Source of the DNA: Dinghuibacter silviterrae
GTDB lineage: Bacteria > Bacteroidota > Bacteroidia > Chitinophagales > Chitinophagaceae
NCBI RefSeq assembly: GCF_004366355.1
Contig: NZ_SODV01000001.1
Coordinates: 3,596,001 to 3,660,000, forward strand
DNA: 64,000 nt
Direction: 5' to 3'
Numbering within the stretch: the stretch's first letter is position 1; each line of letters begins with the position of its first letter. The translations under genes were made by a program, and so were the position numbers. Positions 10,467-19,362 of the stretch are shown one piece after another. Under the pieces are notes generated by a model that did not search any database, was not told where the DNA came from, and saw nothing but the letters and a program-made list of their open reading frames with translations.

Positions 10467-11465
10467 TTAGTGATTGACCCAGGCAAGCCCATCCGGCCCG
10501 CCGCCGACATCGATATGGCCGGTGACCGCCAGGGTCTTCAGGTCGACGACCGCGAGATAGTTATCCGGCGTACACCCAATAAACGCCCGTGCACCGTCGG
10601 GAGACACCAGGATCCCGGCGGCGCCGTGGCCTATAGGGATATGTTTAATGTCCTTGTGGGTGGCCACGTCATACACGACAAGGTCTCCGTTCCTGAGGCT
10701 GGTGATCAGGGCGCGGGTGCCGTCGGGGGTAAACTGTAACCGGTTGGCGCCTTGAACATGGGCATCGATGGTGGCTGTGACCTTACGGGTCGCCAGGTCG
10801 ATGATATAGATCTTGCCGTCTTCGGCGGACGCGGTCCATAACTGTTGGCCCGTCACGTCGAAGCCTTCGCAGCCCCGGGAGACGGGGATGAGGGTTTGGG
10901 TCCAGGTGTGGCGCGGTGCGCCGCCGCCGCCGTTCGGAGGCGGCCCGCCGGGTCCCTGCATCAGCGTTTCCTCCAGGACGCTGACCGTCCCCGAAGACAC
11001 ATTCGTGGTATATATCGTCTTCGCGCCGGGCGCGACAGCCACCATATGCGTCCTATCCTGCCCCGTCCCCATGGCCCAGTCAAACGCCCCGGTCGCGGGG
11101 TCAAGCCGGACCACGCACTTCGAGCCCTCGGCCGTAAACCACAACTTGCCGTCTGCGAAGTCGAGCCCATGCGGCCCGAAAAAAGGTTTTGTATCGATGG
11201 GAGGCAAAGCCTTTTGCGCGGCCAGGTCGATGACATCGATTTCGTGAAGACTGCCACCCCCATAGATGGAGACATACGCCGTCCGGCCGTCAGAGGAAGC
11301 GATCACCTCGTGCGGATCGGCACCCACCGGTACTTTGGCGAGGACCTTTAGCGAGACGGGGTCCACGATGGCCAGGGTATGGTCATTTTTGGAGAGCGCG
11401 AGCAGTTGCGCAAACGACGTGTACGAAATACACGATAAAAGCATGGAGAAAACGATGTTTTTCAT
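10467..11465 (-). CDS. YncE-like beta-propeller protein (YVTN repeats), secreted
   Basis: 332 aa from the start at 11465, chosen because it opens a signal peptide (MKNIVFSMLLSCISYTSFAQ); the frame stays open upstream but only across the divergent gene. The mature protein consists of repeated blades such as HTLAIVDPVSLKVLAKVPVG, GKIYIIDLATRKVTATIDAH and NYLAVVDLKTLAVTGHIDVG, the pattern of YVTN/cytochrome-D1-like propellers. These are periplasmic or exported and usually bind partners or small ligands rather than catalyse. A Gly/Pro-rich insertion (GPGGPPPNGGGGAP) interrupts the middle. Its stop lies 2 bp from the Rhs stop (convergent), and it is divergent from an F420-reductase-like gene. A weak -7-like TAAATTGG sits just upstream. 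Confidence 0.85.
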   Translation of the reverse strand: MKNIVFSMLLSCISYTSFAQLLALSKNDHTLAIVDPVSLKVLAKVPVGADPHEVIASSDGRTAYVSIYGGGSLHEIDVIDLAAQKALPPIDTKPFFGPHGLDFADGKLWFTAEGSKCVVRLDPATGAFDWAMGTGQDRTHMVAVAPGAKTIYTTNVSSGTVSVLEETLMQGPGGPPPNGGGGAPRHTWTQTLIPVSRGCEGFDVTGQQLWTASAEDGKIYIIDLATRKVTATIDAHVQGANRLQFTPDGTRALITSLRNGDLVVYDVATHKDIKHIPIGHGAAGILVSPDGARAFIGCTPDNYLAVVDLKTLAVTGHIDVGGGPDGLAWVNH

Positions 11466-11510
11466 AACGGGCCAATTTAGCTCTATTTTTAATGCCAAAA
11501 CGCTATATCT

Positions 11511-12155
11511 ATGAAAGTAGGAATCCTGGGATCGGCCGAAGTGGGGCAAGCCCTTGGCCGTGGTTTTCTGGCGGAAGGGTTCGAGGTCATGCTCGGTTCC
11601 CGCAATACGGAGAAGGAAGAACTCGTTGAATGGAGGGAGGCGCATCCCGGCGGGTTGACCGGGACTTTTGCAGAGACGGCGGCCTTCGGAGATCTGCTGG
11701 TGCTGGCCTGTCCCGGGTGGGCGGTGGAACAGGTGGTGGCGCTGGCGGGTGCGCCGAACTTCAAAGGCAAAGTCGTCATCGACGTGACCAATCCCACTGC
11801 GCCGGAAGCACCGGTGGACGGGGTCCTGAAATTTATTACGACCCTGGACGATTCGTTGATGGAACGGACGCAGCGGTTGTTGCCGGAGGCCCGCCTGGTG
11901 AAAGCCTTTAACAGTGTCGGGAACTATTCGATGTACAGACCGGCGTTTGCCGGGGGGCCGCCCTCCATGTTTATCTGTGGCAACGATCCGGCGGCGAGGC
12001 AAACGGTGGCGGACATCGTCACCCGTTTTGGCTGGGAGACCGAGGACATGGGGGTCGCGGCGGCGGCCCGCGCCATCGAACCCTTGTGTATGTTGTGGTG
12101 CATCCCGGGATTCCTGAAGAACGACTGGGTGCATGCTTTTAAAGTATTGAGGTAA
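11511..12155 (+). CDS. NAD(P)-binding F420 reductase-like protein
   Basis: 214 aa. The N-terminus MKVGILGSAEVGQALGRGF is a Rossmann GxGxxG-type dinucleotide-binding loop, followed by the second strand with MLGSRNTEK, where Ser-Arg could favour NADP. Further segments LVLACPGWAVEQVV and KVVIDVTNPT match the NADPH:F420 oxidoreductase/YqgN-like family (short members without the C-terminal dimer domain). Bacteroidota generally lack F420, so the cofactor and substrate are probably different; reduction of a small metabolite by NADP is inference. It lies 8 bp before the sensor kinase gene in the same direction and is divergent from the propeller gene. Confidence 0.85.
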   Translation: MKVGILGSAEVGQALGRGFLAEGFEVMLGSRNTEKEELVEWREAHPGGLTGTFAETAAFGDLLVLACPGWAVEQVVALAGAPNFKGKVVIDVTNPTAPEAPVDGVLKFITTLDDSLMERTQRLLPEARLVKAFNSVGNYSMYRPAFAGGPPSMFICGNDPAARQTVADIVTRFGWETEDMGVAAAARAIEPLCMLWCIPGFLKNDWVHAFKVLR

Positions 12156-12163
12156 ATATCCGT

Positions 12164-15121
12164 ATGCCGAAATGGGCGCTGAGCCTTATCATTTTATTGT
12201 GTCTCCAGGAAGCCCGCGGGCAGGACCTGGATTACAACGTCGTTCAGTACAACAGCGAAAACGGCTTGCCCGAGAACAGCGTCAACGACTTGTTGCTGGA
12301 CAGGAACCGGTACCTGTGGATTGCCACCCAGTACGGTCTGGCGCGTTTTGACGGGCAGCATTTCCGGGTGTACAATACGTCGAATACGCCGGTGTTGAAA
12401 AGCAACCGGGTCACCGTTCTTTTTGAAACAAAGGACCACCGGATCCTTATTCCATCGACGTTTGGGGATTCGGTCCTTTACGAAGTGACGCGGGACTATG
12501 TCATCCGGAAAGATACCACGGGGGCTCGGCTGAAAAGAACGGTGGTGAACGACCATTCCACCGGTGTTTTTGATTTCGCCGGGATGCCCGTCTCTTTGGC
12601 GCGCGGTCATCCAAAATGGATCATCAACGAACACGAGGCGGTGGTGGCGCAGGGGCACGATTATTTTTACCTCAATAATCAGACCGGCGCCATAACGTTA
12701 TTGCCGGCAGTTGCAAACGCCCGCGCATGCGTGATCGGGGACCTGTTCGTACTGGTGCGGCCGGACGGGGCCGCCAATGGTTTTCAAAATGGCCGGCCGG
12801 TCCCGCTCACCGCGGACTCCTTGGCCAAAGCCGTTTTCCGCGGGACCGAAGACTGGCCCGATGCCCGCTTTTTTATCAACATTAAAGGCGGCCGCTCCAT
12901 CGTCAGGCGCAACAACGATATATACGATTTGCGGATCGCGGGAGGCCGGTTGACTGCAAAGCGCTTATTCCGGAACCTTTCTTTCCTGCAAAACATGGCG
13001 GAGTATACGCTCCAGTACGACAGCACCGAGGAAAGGCTTTTTATCGGGACGTTGAACGCCGGTCTTTGGGTCGTCACCCGGCACCAGTTCCATACCTATG
13101 CGTTCACCACCTCCGACGCGAACAACAACATCTTTGAAGCCTTTCAATGGCTGCCGGGCCGGGGATTTTTTACCAGCAGGGGGATCCTGGGGCCTGGGGA
13201 AAGCCGTCCGTCCACGGCACCGGATTTGCCAAACTGGAGTTGCTTTTACAAGTCGCCGGACGGCGCGCTCTGGTATACCAGGGGCAAACACTTGTACCGC
13301 TATGACCTGCATACCCGCCGGGAAACCGAGCCGGATACGATGAAGCTGGACGACTGCGTGGTGTCCATGACCGGTTCGTGGATAGCGACCCGGCACAGCC
13401 TGCTGGTCATGGGCCAAAACGGGTTGCGTTTTGTGCTGAAGCGCGCATTTGAAGCGCATCATATCGAGATCATCGCGGACATATCGCCGACGGTACTATG
13501 GATCGGCACGACCAATGGTCTTTATGCATTCGACAAGGAAGCGGGCACCCTGGAAAACGTCCTGCCTAAGGTCGACGCCCGTTGTATCTATAAGGCGCGG
13601 GACGGGAGCCTGTGGGTCGGTACGTATGGGCAGGGGTATTATAAATACTGGAAAGGGCTTTTCCGCGCCCTTCCGCTGGACCCGGAGCACTACCTGGAGG
13701 CGGCCCATGCTTTCCTGGAAGACCACGAGGGGTATTTCTGGATCAGCACGAACCACGGTCTTTTCCGGATCCGGAAGGCGGAATTGGACAGCGCCGCCTG
13801 TGGGGTGGGTTACCGGCCGCTGATGTATTATTTCGACAAGTCGTGCGGCTTCCGGACCAACGAATTCAACGGCGGCTGTCAGCCCGCGGTGGTAGAGGAC
13901 GGCGCCGGTCACGCCTTTTTCCCGTCGATGAACGGGATCGTGGGGTTTACCCCGGACAGCTGCCGCGCGGAAATGGCCGGAGGGCCTTTGCTCGTCGACG
14001 GCATGACGGTGGATTCGGTGGCACTGGATTGTAGGAAAAATAATAAGATCGGCGCCGACTTCAACCGGATCGTCGTGCAGGTGTCGACCCCGTTTTATGG
14101 GGCGCCGGAAAACCTGCACGAGGAGTACCGCCTGGTGGGGGATACCTGGTTCCCGGTGAGCAGCGACGGTTCGATCGTCATCAACAAGCTCCCCTACGGG
14201 GCGTACACCCTTTCCATCCGGAAGTGGAACGGGTACCGGTTTGACAAGGTCCACGTGGTGTTCCGCGTCTTGCCGCACTGGTATGACGAGCCCCTGGTCT
14301 GGGTGGTGGTGCTCGTGGTCCTTTTTATCGTCATCCTGTACATGCGGTACCGGTTCTGGCGGTTGCAAAACCTCCGGTTGCAACGCAAGGTCGCCGAGCG
14401 GACCTTTGACCTGGAACGGAGCACGCTGATCAAAAACAACCTGATCTCTGTTATCATGCACGACCTGCGGTCGCCCCTCCACGCCCAGGACCTGCTGATT
14501 AAAACGCTCTACCGTCAATACCAGCGCGCGGGGGGTGGCGACCTGACTTATATCCTCGGGGAGCTCCAGACCTCCAGCCGGAACGTGGTCCAGTTTACCT
14601 CGGACTTCCTGGTATGGTACCACAGCCAGCAAACGGGTTTTTCGCTCATGCTGGAGCGCGTCACGCTCCAGCCCTTTGTGGCACAGATCCTGGATTTCCA
14701 CCAGGCGGCCGCTGTACAGAAAGGGATCGTCCTTGGACAGGACATCGATCCCACGCTGACGCTGTGGACCGACCCCCACCTGCTCGCCATCGTGCTCCGG
14801 AACATCGTGGACAATGCTGTTAAGTATACGGCCAGGGGGAGCGTCCGCGTACACGCGTCCGTGTCCGGGACCGATGTGCGCATCCGGGTCGCCGACACGG
14901 GGAAGGGCATGTCACCGGAGGTGCTGACGGCGCTGGTGTCCGGAGACACGGAGCTGGTGTCCGGCGACGCGGCGCCCAAGATCAGCTCCAGCGGCGGCCA
15001 CTTTCTGGGGTATCGTTTTATCCGGGATTTTATCGGTCAGCTCGGGGGCGACATCGCCATTGAAAGCGCGTACGGCAAGGGGACGACGGTGACCGTCGTG
15101 TTGCCGCTGAGACCGGCTTAG
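12164..15121 (+). CDS. two-component-propeller sensor histidine kinase
   Basis: 985 aa. Signal peptide (residues 1-19), then a periplasmic beta-propeller of regulator repeats (NRYLWIATQYGLARFDG near 46-62, PTVLWIGTTNGLYAFD, GSLWVGTYGQGYYKY, GYFWISTNHGLFRI), a Y_Y_Y-type domain, one membrane helix near 708-728 (WVVVLVVLFIVILYM), a short coiled coil, then the kinase core. The phosphoacceptor is His766 in VIMHDLRSPLH, the N-box is near Asn880 (NIVDNAVKYT), and G-boxes are VADTGKGMS and GYRFIRDF. It resembles the N-terminal two-thirds of hybrid two-component systems but lacks the receiver and AraC domains, and no response regulator is adjacent. It probably senses a polysaccharide fragment or envelope state. 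It overlaps the end of the convergent SRAP gene by 4 bp. Confidence 0.93.
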   Translation: MPKWALSLIILLCLQEARGQDLDYNVVQYNSENGLPENSVNDLLLDRNRYLWIATQYGLARFDGQHFRVYNTSNTPVLKSNRVTVLFETKDHRILIPSTFGDSVLYEVTRDYVIRKDTTGARLKRTVVNDHSTGVFDFAGMPVSLARGHPKWIINEHEAVVAQGHDYFYLNNQTGAITLLPAVANARACVIGDLFVLVRPDGAANGFQNGRPVPLTADSLAKAVFRGTEDWPDARFFINIKGGRSIVRRNNDIYDLRIAGGRLTAKRLFRNLSFLQNMAEYTLQYDSTEERLFIGTLNAGLWVVTRHQFHTYAFTTSDANNNIFEAFQWLPGRGFFTSRGILGPGESRPSTAPDLPNWSCFYKSPDGALWYTRGKHLYRYDLHTRRETEPDTMKLDDCVVSMTGSWIATRHSLLVMGQNGLRFVLKRAFEAHHIEIIADISPTVLWIGTTNGLYAFDKEAGTLENVLPKVDARCIYKARDGSLWVGTYGQGYYKYWKGLFRALPLDPEHYLEAAHAFLEDHEGYFWISTNHGLFRIRKAELDSAACGVGYRPLMYYFDKSCGFRTNEFNGGCQPAVVEDGAGHAFFPSMNGIVGFTPDSCRAEMAGGPLLVDGMTVDSVALDCRKNNKIGADFNRIVVQVSTPFYGAPENLHEEYRLVGDTWFPVSSDGSIVINKLPYGAYTLSIRKWNGYRFDKVHVVFRVLPHWYDEPLVWVVVLVVLFIVILYMRYRFWRLQNLRLQRKVAERTFDLERSTLIKNNLISVIMHDLRSPLHAQDLLIKTLYRQYQRAGGGDLTYILGELQTSSRNVVQFTSDFLVWYHSQQTGFSLMLERVTLQPFVAQILDFHQAAAVQKGIVLGQDIDPTLTLWTDPHLLAIVLRNIVDNAVKYTARGSVRVHASVSGTDVRIRVADTGKGMSPEVLTALVSGDTELVSGDAAPKISSSGGHFLGYRFIRDFIGQLGGDIAIESAYGKGTTVTVVLPLRPA

Positions 15122-15948
15122 TCGTCTTCCACCGGGTTCCCTTCCCCCAGGGGAGGTTCCCCCCAGGCCCACGCGGCGTCTTTGCGCAGCCCGTCGGGTC
15201 GCGGTTTCCGGCCGCGGATGGTAAAGACCGTCCGGTAGTCGAGGTCGCTGAAGGGTATCTCCGTATCGAGGATGGCCCGGTATTCTTCTTCTGTCAGGTC
15301 GGCGTCCAGCCAGCGCTTCGACTTGTCGAAAGGCAGAAACAGCGGCATCCGGTATTTGTTGTCCCCGTGGTTGTGGATGTTCTCCATCCCATCGTTGGCC
15401 TTGCGGGTGATCAGCGTAAAGGTCCAGACGTCCACGACCTCGCCCGTGTCGGGGTCCGGGAGCCGGGCCACCGAATACAAACCGGGCAGGAAGAATGTTT
15501 TTTGCGTTTTCGGCCAGATAAGGTAGGGGACCATGTTTGGCCAGCCCGTGATCTTGCGGTGTTCGTAGATCCCGGTGACGGGGATCAGACAGCGCCGGTT
15601 CCGGATCTGGTACCAATACGACTTCTTGTCGTCCAGGATCCGCTCGCTCCGTGCGTTCAGGAAGTTGTTCCGCCGTTTGGAAAGGTCCTTGTAAAACGCC
15701 TTGACGTCCGGGTTTTTCTCCAGCTTTTTGCCCGCATAATATTCGATCACGGCCCAGCTCATGCGCCGGAGGTGCGGCCGGGTCTCGTCCTTCGGGACAT
15801 AGATGATCGGCCAATCAGGGTAGACAAAGTTCCCCATGGCGTGGACCATGCTGTCGTAATCCAGTTCCAGCTGTTCGTCATACACGAGGTCGGGGAAATA
15901 GTCCTGCAGGGTTTCTATGGTGGAGGTGAAGGAGATATCGTAACACAT
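15118..15948 (-). CDS. SRAP-domain protein (YedK/HMCES type, SOS response-associated)
   Basis: 276 aa. Starts MCYDISF, so Cys2 becomes the N-terminal catalytic Cys that covalently traps abasic sites in single-stranded DNA in this family. Other family landmarks are NARSE (the Asn of the active site), RRCLIPVTGIYEH (with the conserved Glu) and NKYRMPLFLP preceded by IHNHG, which probably supplies the His although spacing differs from E. coli YedK. It is the last gene of a four-gene minus-strand operon with UmuD and UmuC, 2 bp after the unknown gene. Placement with a translesion polymerase fits a role in protecting or tolerating abasic lesions during SOS. Slightly longer than E. coli YedK (about 222 aa) because of N-terminal and internal inserts. 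Confidence 0.93.
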   Translation of the reverse strand: MCYDISFTSTIETLQDYFPDLVYDEQLELDYDSMVHAMGNFVYPDWPIIYVPKDETRPHLRRMSWAVIEYYAGKKLEKNPDVKAFYKDLSKRRNNFLNARSERILDDKKSYWYQIRNRRCLIPVTGIYEHRKITGWPNMVPYLIWPKTQKTFFLPGLYSVARLPDPDTGEVVDVWTFTLITRKANDGMENIHNHGDNKYRMPLFLPFDKSKRWLDADLTEEEYRAILDTEIPFSDLDYRTVFTIRGRKPRPDGLRKDAAWAWGEPPLGEGNPVEDD

Positions 15949-15950
15949 GG

Positions 15951-16442
15951 CTACATTCTTTCGATGTCCGCAAAAGGAATTTTTATCTCATGCGCGTGGT
16001 AGCGTAAGGTAATAAAAATCTCCCCGAACTGGACGAAAAGGTTGCTCCGGATTTCGTCCCCGCGGCGGGGATCCCAGGTCAGTTTTTGCGAGACATACCG
16101 CCGGATCTGGTGTTCGACGCCGGGGCCCGGGTCCCAGGGCACCCGAAGGATCGGCACAAAGACCGGGTAGCCCCGGACACCGCCCGCCGCGGTATGCAAC
16201 CGGGCGAGGTGCTCCGGTTTGGGCGTCTCGTAAAGAAACGCATAAGGGTCGGTCGCGATCGCCTGGAAGTGGATCTGCGCCTGGTTGATGTTGTCGTAAT
16301 GGGTGAGCAGGAGCGCCGCCTTCAACCCCTCCTGGAAGGGATCCTTCCCCCGCGGGTACGACTGCCGCACGAACCAGTAGTGGTGCGTCTCCAGCAGGCG
16401 TTGCAGCAACCGTGCGTCCAGTCTTGTAAAGGGATTGAGCAT
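15951..16442 (-). CDS. unknown protein within the UmuDC-SRAP operon
   Basis: 163 aa, no signal peptide or membrane segment. I do not recognise the family. Visible features: a basic, aromatic-rich start (RLDARLLQRLLETHHYWFVRQ), a middle rich in Pro/Gly, and a C-terminal beta-like segment (LFVQFGEIFITLRYHAHEI). It is spaced only 2 bp from both UmuC upstream and SRAP downstream, which implies tight cotranscription and a shared role in lesion bypass or repair. It could be an accessory subunit bridging polymerase and SRAP, or a DNA-binding factor; there is no direct evidence for either. Base composition is like its neighbours, so it is not an obvious recent insertion. Confidence 0.75.
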   Translation of the reverse strand: MLNPFTRLDARLLQRLLETHHYWFVRQSYPRGKDPFQEGLKAALLLTHYDNINQAQIHFQAIATDPYAFLYETPKPEHLARLHTAAGGVRGYPVFVPILRVPWDPGPGVEHQIRRYVSQKLTWDPRRGDEIRSNLFVQFGEIFITLRYHAHEIKIPFADIERM

Positions 16443-16444
16443 GG

Positions 16445-17719
16445 CTAATGGCGAATGGTTAGGATTTCATCCAACCGGGTGGTAAACCGGCGGGACAGGT
16501 GGGCCTGGCGCAACCGGAACTTCCGGTCGAACCCCTGCGCCCCCAGGCGGACCAGGTCCTTCCCCAGGGCGCGGTTGAGCTGGTCCATGGCCTGCATGGC
16601 CTTCCGATGCCGCGGGCTTTCCGCGTCCGCAAAAAGGCTGTGCTGGACCTGGGAATCGGGCACCAGGTCCAGCACGGCGACCCCGCACTTGCTGTACGCA
16701 TACCCCGGACGGTAAAGGATGTCCAGGGCGCCGAGGGCATGGGCAATCAGGCGCCCGCTGTGGTTCGTCGCCACCGGCAATTCCAGGGTGATGGACTGGT
16801 AGTACTGCTGGTCCTCCGGCCGGTGGGCGTTGGTCCGGAGAAACACCTGGAGCCGGGTGGCGCTGCTGTGCTGCCGGCGCAGCTTTTCCCCGACGCTCGC
16901 GGTGTAGCTGGCCAGCGCTTCCGAGATGTCTTCCTTGCGGGTGAGGGGGCGGCCGAAGCCGCGGGCGGTGCAGATGTTTTTCTTGCGCGACGCAGCTGCG
17001 GTCCCTCCGGCGTGCGGCCCCTCTGTGCCCTCCCAGGCGATCGCCTGCCGCCCATTGAGCTCCGCCAGCATCCGCTGACCCACCACCGTCAGGTGCTTGC
17101 GCATCCACTCCTCGGGGACCTGCGCCAGGTCATACGCGCTGCGGATATGGTATCGCGTGAGCGTCTTGGTGTGCTGCGGGCCGATCCCCCAGACCTGGCT
17201 GACCTCGGTGGCTTTTAAAAGGGCGATCCGCGCGTCGTCGCCGGTCACGACGTGGACGCCCTTTTTAAGCTTTTTGGCGTAGCGGTTGGCCATCTTTGCA
17301 AGGGTCTTGGTGGGGGCGATACCGACGCTCACGGGGATGCCCTGGTTGCGGAGCACGCTGCGCCGGATCTCGCATCCCGTTTGCTCCAGGTTATGGTAAG
17401 GAAAATGATGAAAATCCAGGAACGCCTCGTCTATGCTGTACACCTCCATGCGCGGGCAAAACGTAGACAACGTCGCCATGACCCTCCGGCTCATATCCCC
17501 ATACAACGCATAGTTCGAGCTAAACACCACGACCTCCGGGTTTTTCAGTTGAAAACCGGGCGCCCCCATCTCGATCCCCAGATCCTTTGCTTCCTGGCTC
17601 CGCGCAATCACACAACCGTCGTTGTTCGACAACACCACGACCGGCCGGTGATGGAGGGAGGGATCAAAGACCCGCTCGCAAGAGCAATAAAACGAATTAC
17701 AGTCCACCAACGCTAGCAT
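16445..17719 (-). CDS. umuC: Y-family translesion DNA polymerase, UmuC
   Basis: 424 aa, the usual UmuC length. N-terminal palm motif [18 protein letters not shown] carries the first metal-binding Asp, and [10 protein letters not shown] carries the catalytic Asp-Glu pair. The fingers/palm segment [19 protein letters not shown] and the helix-hairpin-helix [12 protein letters not shown] follow. The C-terminal part ([16 protein letters not shown] to [13 protein letters not shown]) is the DUF4113 tail found in UmuC proteins. It replicates past damaged bases with low fidelity when activated by processed UmuD. Its start overlaps the UmuD stop by 7 bp and it is followed after 2 bp by the unknown operon gene. 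No SOS polymerase beta-clamp motif could be confidently located. Confidence 0.96.
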   Translation of the reverse strand: MLALVDCNSFYCSCERVFDPSLHHRPVVVLSNNDGCVIARSQEAKDLGIEMGAPGFQLKNPEVVVFSSNYALYGDMSRRVMATLSTFCPRMEVYSIDEAFLDFHHFPYHNLEQTGCEIRRSVLRNQGIPVSVGIAPTKTLAKMANRYAKKLKKGVHVVTGDDARIALLKATEVSQVWGIGPQHTKTLTRYHIRSAYDLAQVPEEWMRKHLTVVGQRMLAELNGRQAIAWEGTEGPHAGGTAAASRKKNICTARGFGRPLTRKEDISEALASYTASVGEKLRRQHSSATRLQVFLRTNAHRPEDQQYYQSITLELPVATNHSGRLIAHALGALDILYRPGYAYSKCGVAVLDLVPDSQVQHSLFADAESPRHRKAMQAMDQLNRALGKDLVRLGAQGFDRKFRLRQAHLSRRFTTRLDEILTIRH

Positions 17720-18129
17720 ACATCCTTGAGGTTTTTGGGGTCGGAAATAACGTGCGTGACGACGCCCCAGATCCGGAAATCCATCCCTTCCACGATCTCG
17801 ATTTCTTTATATTTGCTGTTCGCCGGCACCAGTTTTTGTTTGTGGTCGTTTACTTTCAGGTACTTAATCGTGAAGTCGCCGTTGACGCTGGCCACCACGA
17901 TGTCGTTGTTTTTGGGCGTGATGGATTTATCCACCAGCAACATGGCGTTCGGCGGAATAAAAGCATTGATCATACTGTACCCCTGGCTCCGGACGACAAA
18001 GGTCGAATCCGGGTGGCTGACGAGGTCATTGAGGTTGATCCGCTCCTCCATATAGTCCTCGGCAGGGGAGGGGAACCCGGTGGGTATCGTGCCGGGAAAC
18101 ACGGGTAGCAAAAGCACAGGCAGTTCCAT
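17713..18129 (-). CDS. umuD: UmuD-like LexA-family self-cleaving subunit
   Basis: 138 aa, same length as E. coli UmuD (139). The cleavage region [18 protein letters not shown] aligns with the UmuD CGFPSPAADY region, predicting cleavage between Thr17 and Gly18 instead of Cys-Gly. The catalytic Ser is Ser52 (QGYSMINA) and the Lys is Lys89 (GDFTIKYL). After RecA-stimulated self-cleavage the product would activate the adjacent UmuC. It is the first gene of the operon. The start at 18129 begins 4 nt after an exact -7 promoter box, so the message may be leaderless. A 19-bp palindrome lies just upstream of that box, suggesting repression by a LexA-like regulator. Confidence 0.95.
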   Translation of the reverse strand: MELPVLLLPVFPGTIPTGFPSPAEDYMEERINLNDLVSHPDSTFVVRSQGYSMINAFIPPNAMLLVDKSITPKNNDIVVASVNGDFTIKYLKVNDHKQKLVPANSKYKEIEIVEGMDFRIWGVVTHVISDPKNLKDVC

Positions 18130-18133
18130 AGAA

Positions 18134-18160
18134 CAAATGTATTGCTAAAAAATTTAGTAA
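18134..18160 (-). promoter_or_regulatory. umuD promoter with palindromic operator
   Basis: On the minus strand TACATTTG (18141-18134) is an exact match to the Bacteroidota -7 consensus TAnnTTTG. Directly upstream, 18142-18160 (plus strand) is TTGCTAAA-AAA-TTTAGTAA, arms matching at 7 of 8 positions. The palindrome fills the spacer where the -33 to -7 region should be, a repressor position. It is also 5 bp from the divergent SRPBCC gene start. An SOS/LexA-type site is inferred from its position before umuD; the regulator itself is not in the window. Confidence 0.6.
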
Positions 18161-18164
18161 GTAT

Positions 18165-18608
18165 ATGGACGCTAAAAATTTTACCACCACCATCTTGGTG
18201 AATACTAAAGACACCAATGCGGTGTACGACGCCATCAACCACGTCCGCGACTGGTGGACGGGTGAGATCGAAGGCGGCACCTTCGCTCTTGGCGATGAAT
18301 TCATCTACCGTTACGGGGACCTCCACTACAGCAAACACAAGCTCGTAGAAATGATCCCCGGCCGGAAAATCGTCTGGCAGACCACCGACAGCCGGTTGAA
18401 TTCCTTTAAAGACAAAACCGAATGGAACGGCACCACCATCACTTTTGACATCACGCCAAAGGACGGCCAGACCGAAGTCCGTTTTACCCATGCGGGCCTC
18501 GTTCCCGCGTTCGAATGCTATGGCGATTGTTCCGGCGCCTGGACGGGTTTTATACAAAAAAGCCTGCGCAGCTTTATCGAGACGGGGAAGGCGGAGCCTG
18601 CCTGGTAA
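18165..18608 (+). CDS. SRPBCC (START/AHSA1-like) domain protein, copy 1
   Basis: 147 aa, one domain. Segments NHVRDWWTGEIEG, DLHYSKHKLVEMIPGRKIVW, KTEWNGTTITFDI and RFTHAGLVPAFECYGDCSGAW match the AHSA1/polyketide-cyclase-like SRPBCC fold, a helix-grip barrel that binds hydrophobic ligands. A close paralogue is encoded about 2.3 kb downstream (FTHEGLVPAYECFEVCQNAW). Bacteroidota of this kind often carry such copies next to AraC or ArsR regulators, suggesting a sensing or detoxification role, but no ligand can be named. It is divergent from umuD over a 35-bp gap that contains the palindromic operator, so it may share that control. Confidence 0.88.
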   Translation: MDAKNFTTTILVNTKDTNAVYDAINHVRDWWTGEIEGGTFALGDEFIYRYGDLHYSKHKLVEMIPGRKIVWQTTDSRLNSFKDKTEWNGTTITFDITPKDGQTEVRFTHAGLVPAFECYGDCSGAWTGFIQKSLRSFIETGKAEPAW

Positions 18609-18621
18609 AAACCCATTCATC

Positions 18622-19362
18622 ATGTCCTGGTTACGACTTATGGAAGAGCATATCAAATCCGGAAAGAAGTCAAGAGTCCTTACGTTGATCGGAGAGATGT
18701 GGCCGGCTTACCTGATCGAAGTCCTCGTGATCATCCTGGGCATCACTATTACCCTTGCCCTGGAAGAGTGGAGGGACGTCAGCAGGGAAGAACGGCTGGC
18801 CTCCATCTACAACAAGAACCTCCAGACAGACATCGCGACGGATCTTCAAACGCTGCAATACACCACCGGCAACACCCGGGCCCTCATCGACCGGGGCAAC
18901 GAGCTGCTCGCGTTCGCGGACGATCCGGAAAAGGCGCCGCTTTCCCCCGGGCGGCTCGACACCAACCTCCAGATGGTGCTGGGGCGGCCGGATTTTATTT
19001 CCAGCGACCCCACCTTCTCGGACCTGAAAAGCTCCGGGAACCTCCACCTGATAAAGGACATACGGTTGAAAAACCTTTTGTTTGCCTATTACAGCCTTGT
19101 GCAAAACATCAGGGAAGTGCAGGACGCAGAGCGCCAGGCCACCATTGTCATCTCCGCGCCTTATTTCCTCCACGCGTTCCCGCTGGGCACCGGGGCGGGC
19201 GCCGGGATGCCTCCCCGGCAACTGGCGGCATTGGCAAAGGACATCGGGTTTCGCAACAATGTCCTGCTGAGGGTCAGCAACCGGAAGGAGCTGCTGGAGG
19301 ATTACGAGCGGGCGACGACGCTGGCTGGGCAGGTCAGGGACGCCCTGCGGGCAGGGGAGTAG
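18622..19362 (+). CDS. DUF6090-like single-pass membrane protein
   Basis: 246 aa from the start at 18622; the frame is open further upstream but only inside the previous gene. Residues near 32-48 (YLIEVLVIILGITITLAL) form one membrane helix, immediately followed by EEWRDVSREERL, the arrangement seen in the DUF6090-type Bacteroidota family (helix followed by NNW/EEW motif). The rest is soluble and mostly helical with a likely coiled coil (YNKNLQTDIATDLQTLQYTT). Function unknown. It follows the SRPBCC gene by 13 bp and its end overlaps the convergent AraC gene by 29 bp. Confidence 0.75.
   Translation: MSWLRLMEEHIKSGKKSRVLTLIGEMWPAYLIEVLVIILGITITLALEEWRDVSREERLASIYNKNLQTDIATDLQTLQYTTGNTRALIDRGNELLAFADDPEKAPLSPGRLDTNLQMVLGRPDFISSDPTFSDLKSSGNLHLIKDIRLKNLLFAYYSLVQNIREVQDAERQATIVISAPYFLHAFPLGTGAGAGMPPRQLAALAKDIGFRNNVLLRVSNRKELLEDYERATTLAGQVRDALRAGE

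Noticed and set aside
13496-14854. Long open frame antisense to the histidine kinase gene
   Set aside because: Same reason: compositional artefact with low-complexity Arg/Val/Pro-rich product; the sense gene has full H, N and G boxes.
12164-15121. Hybrid two-component system (HTCS)
   Set aside because: The propeller and kinase are present but the protein ends after the ATPase domain; no receiver or AraC domain follows.
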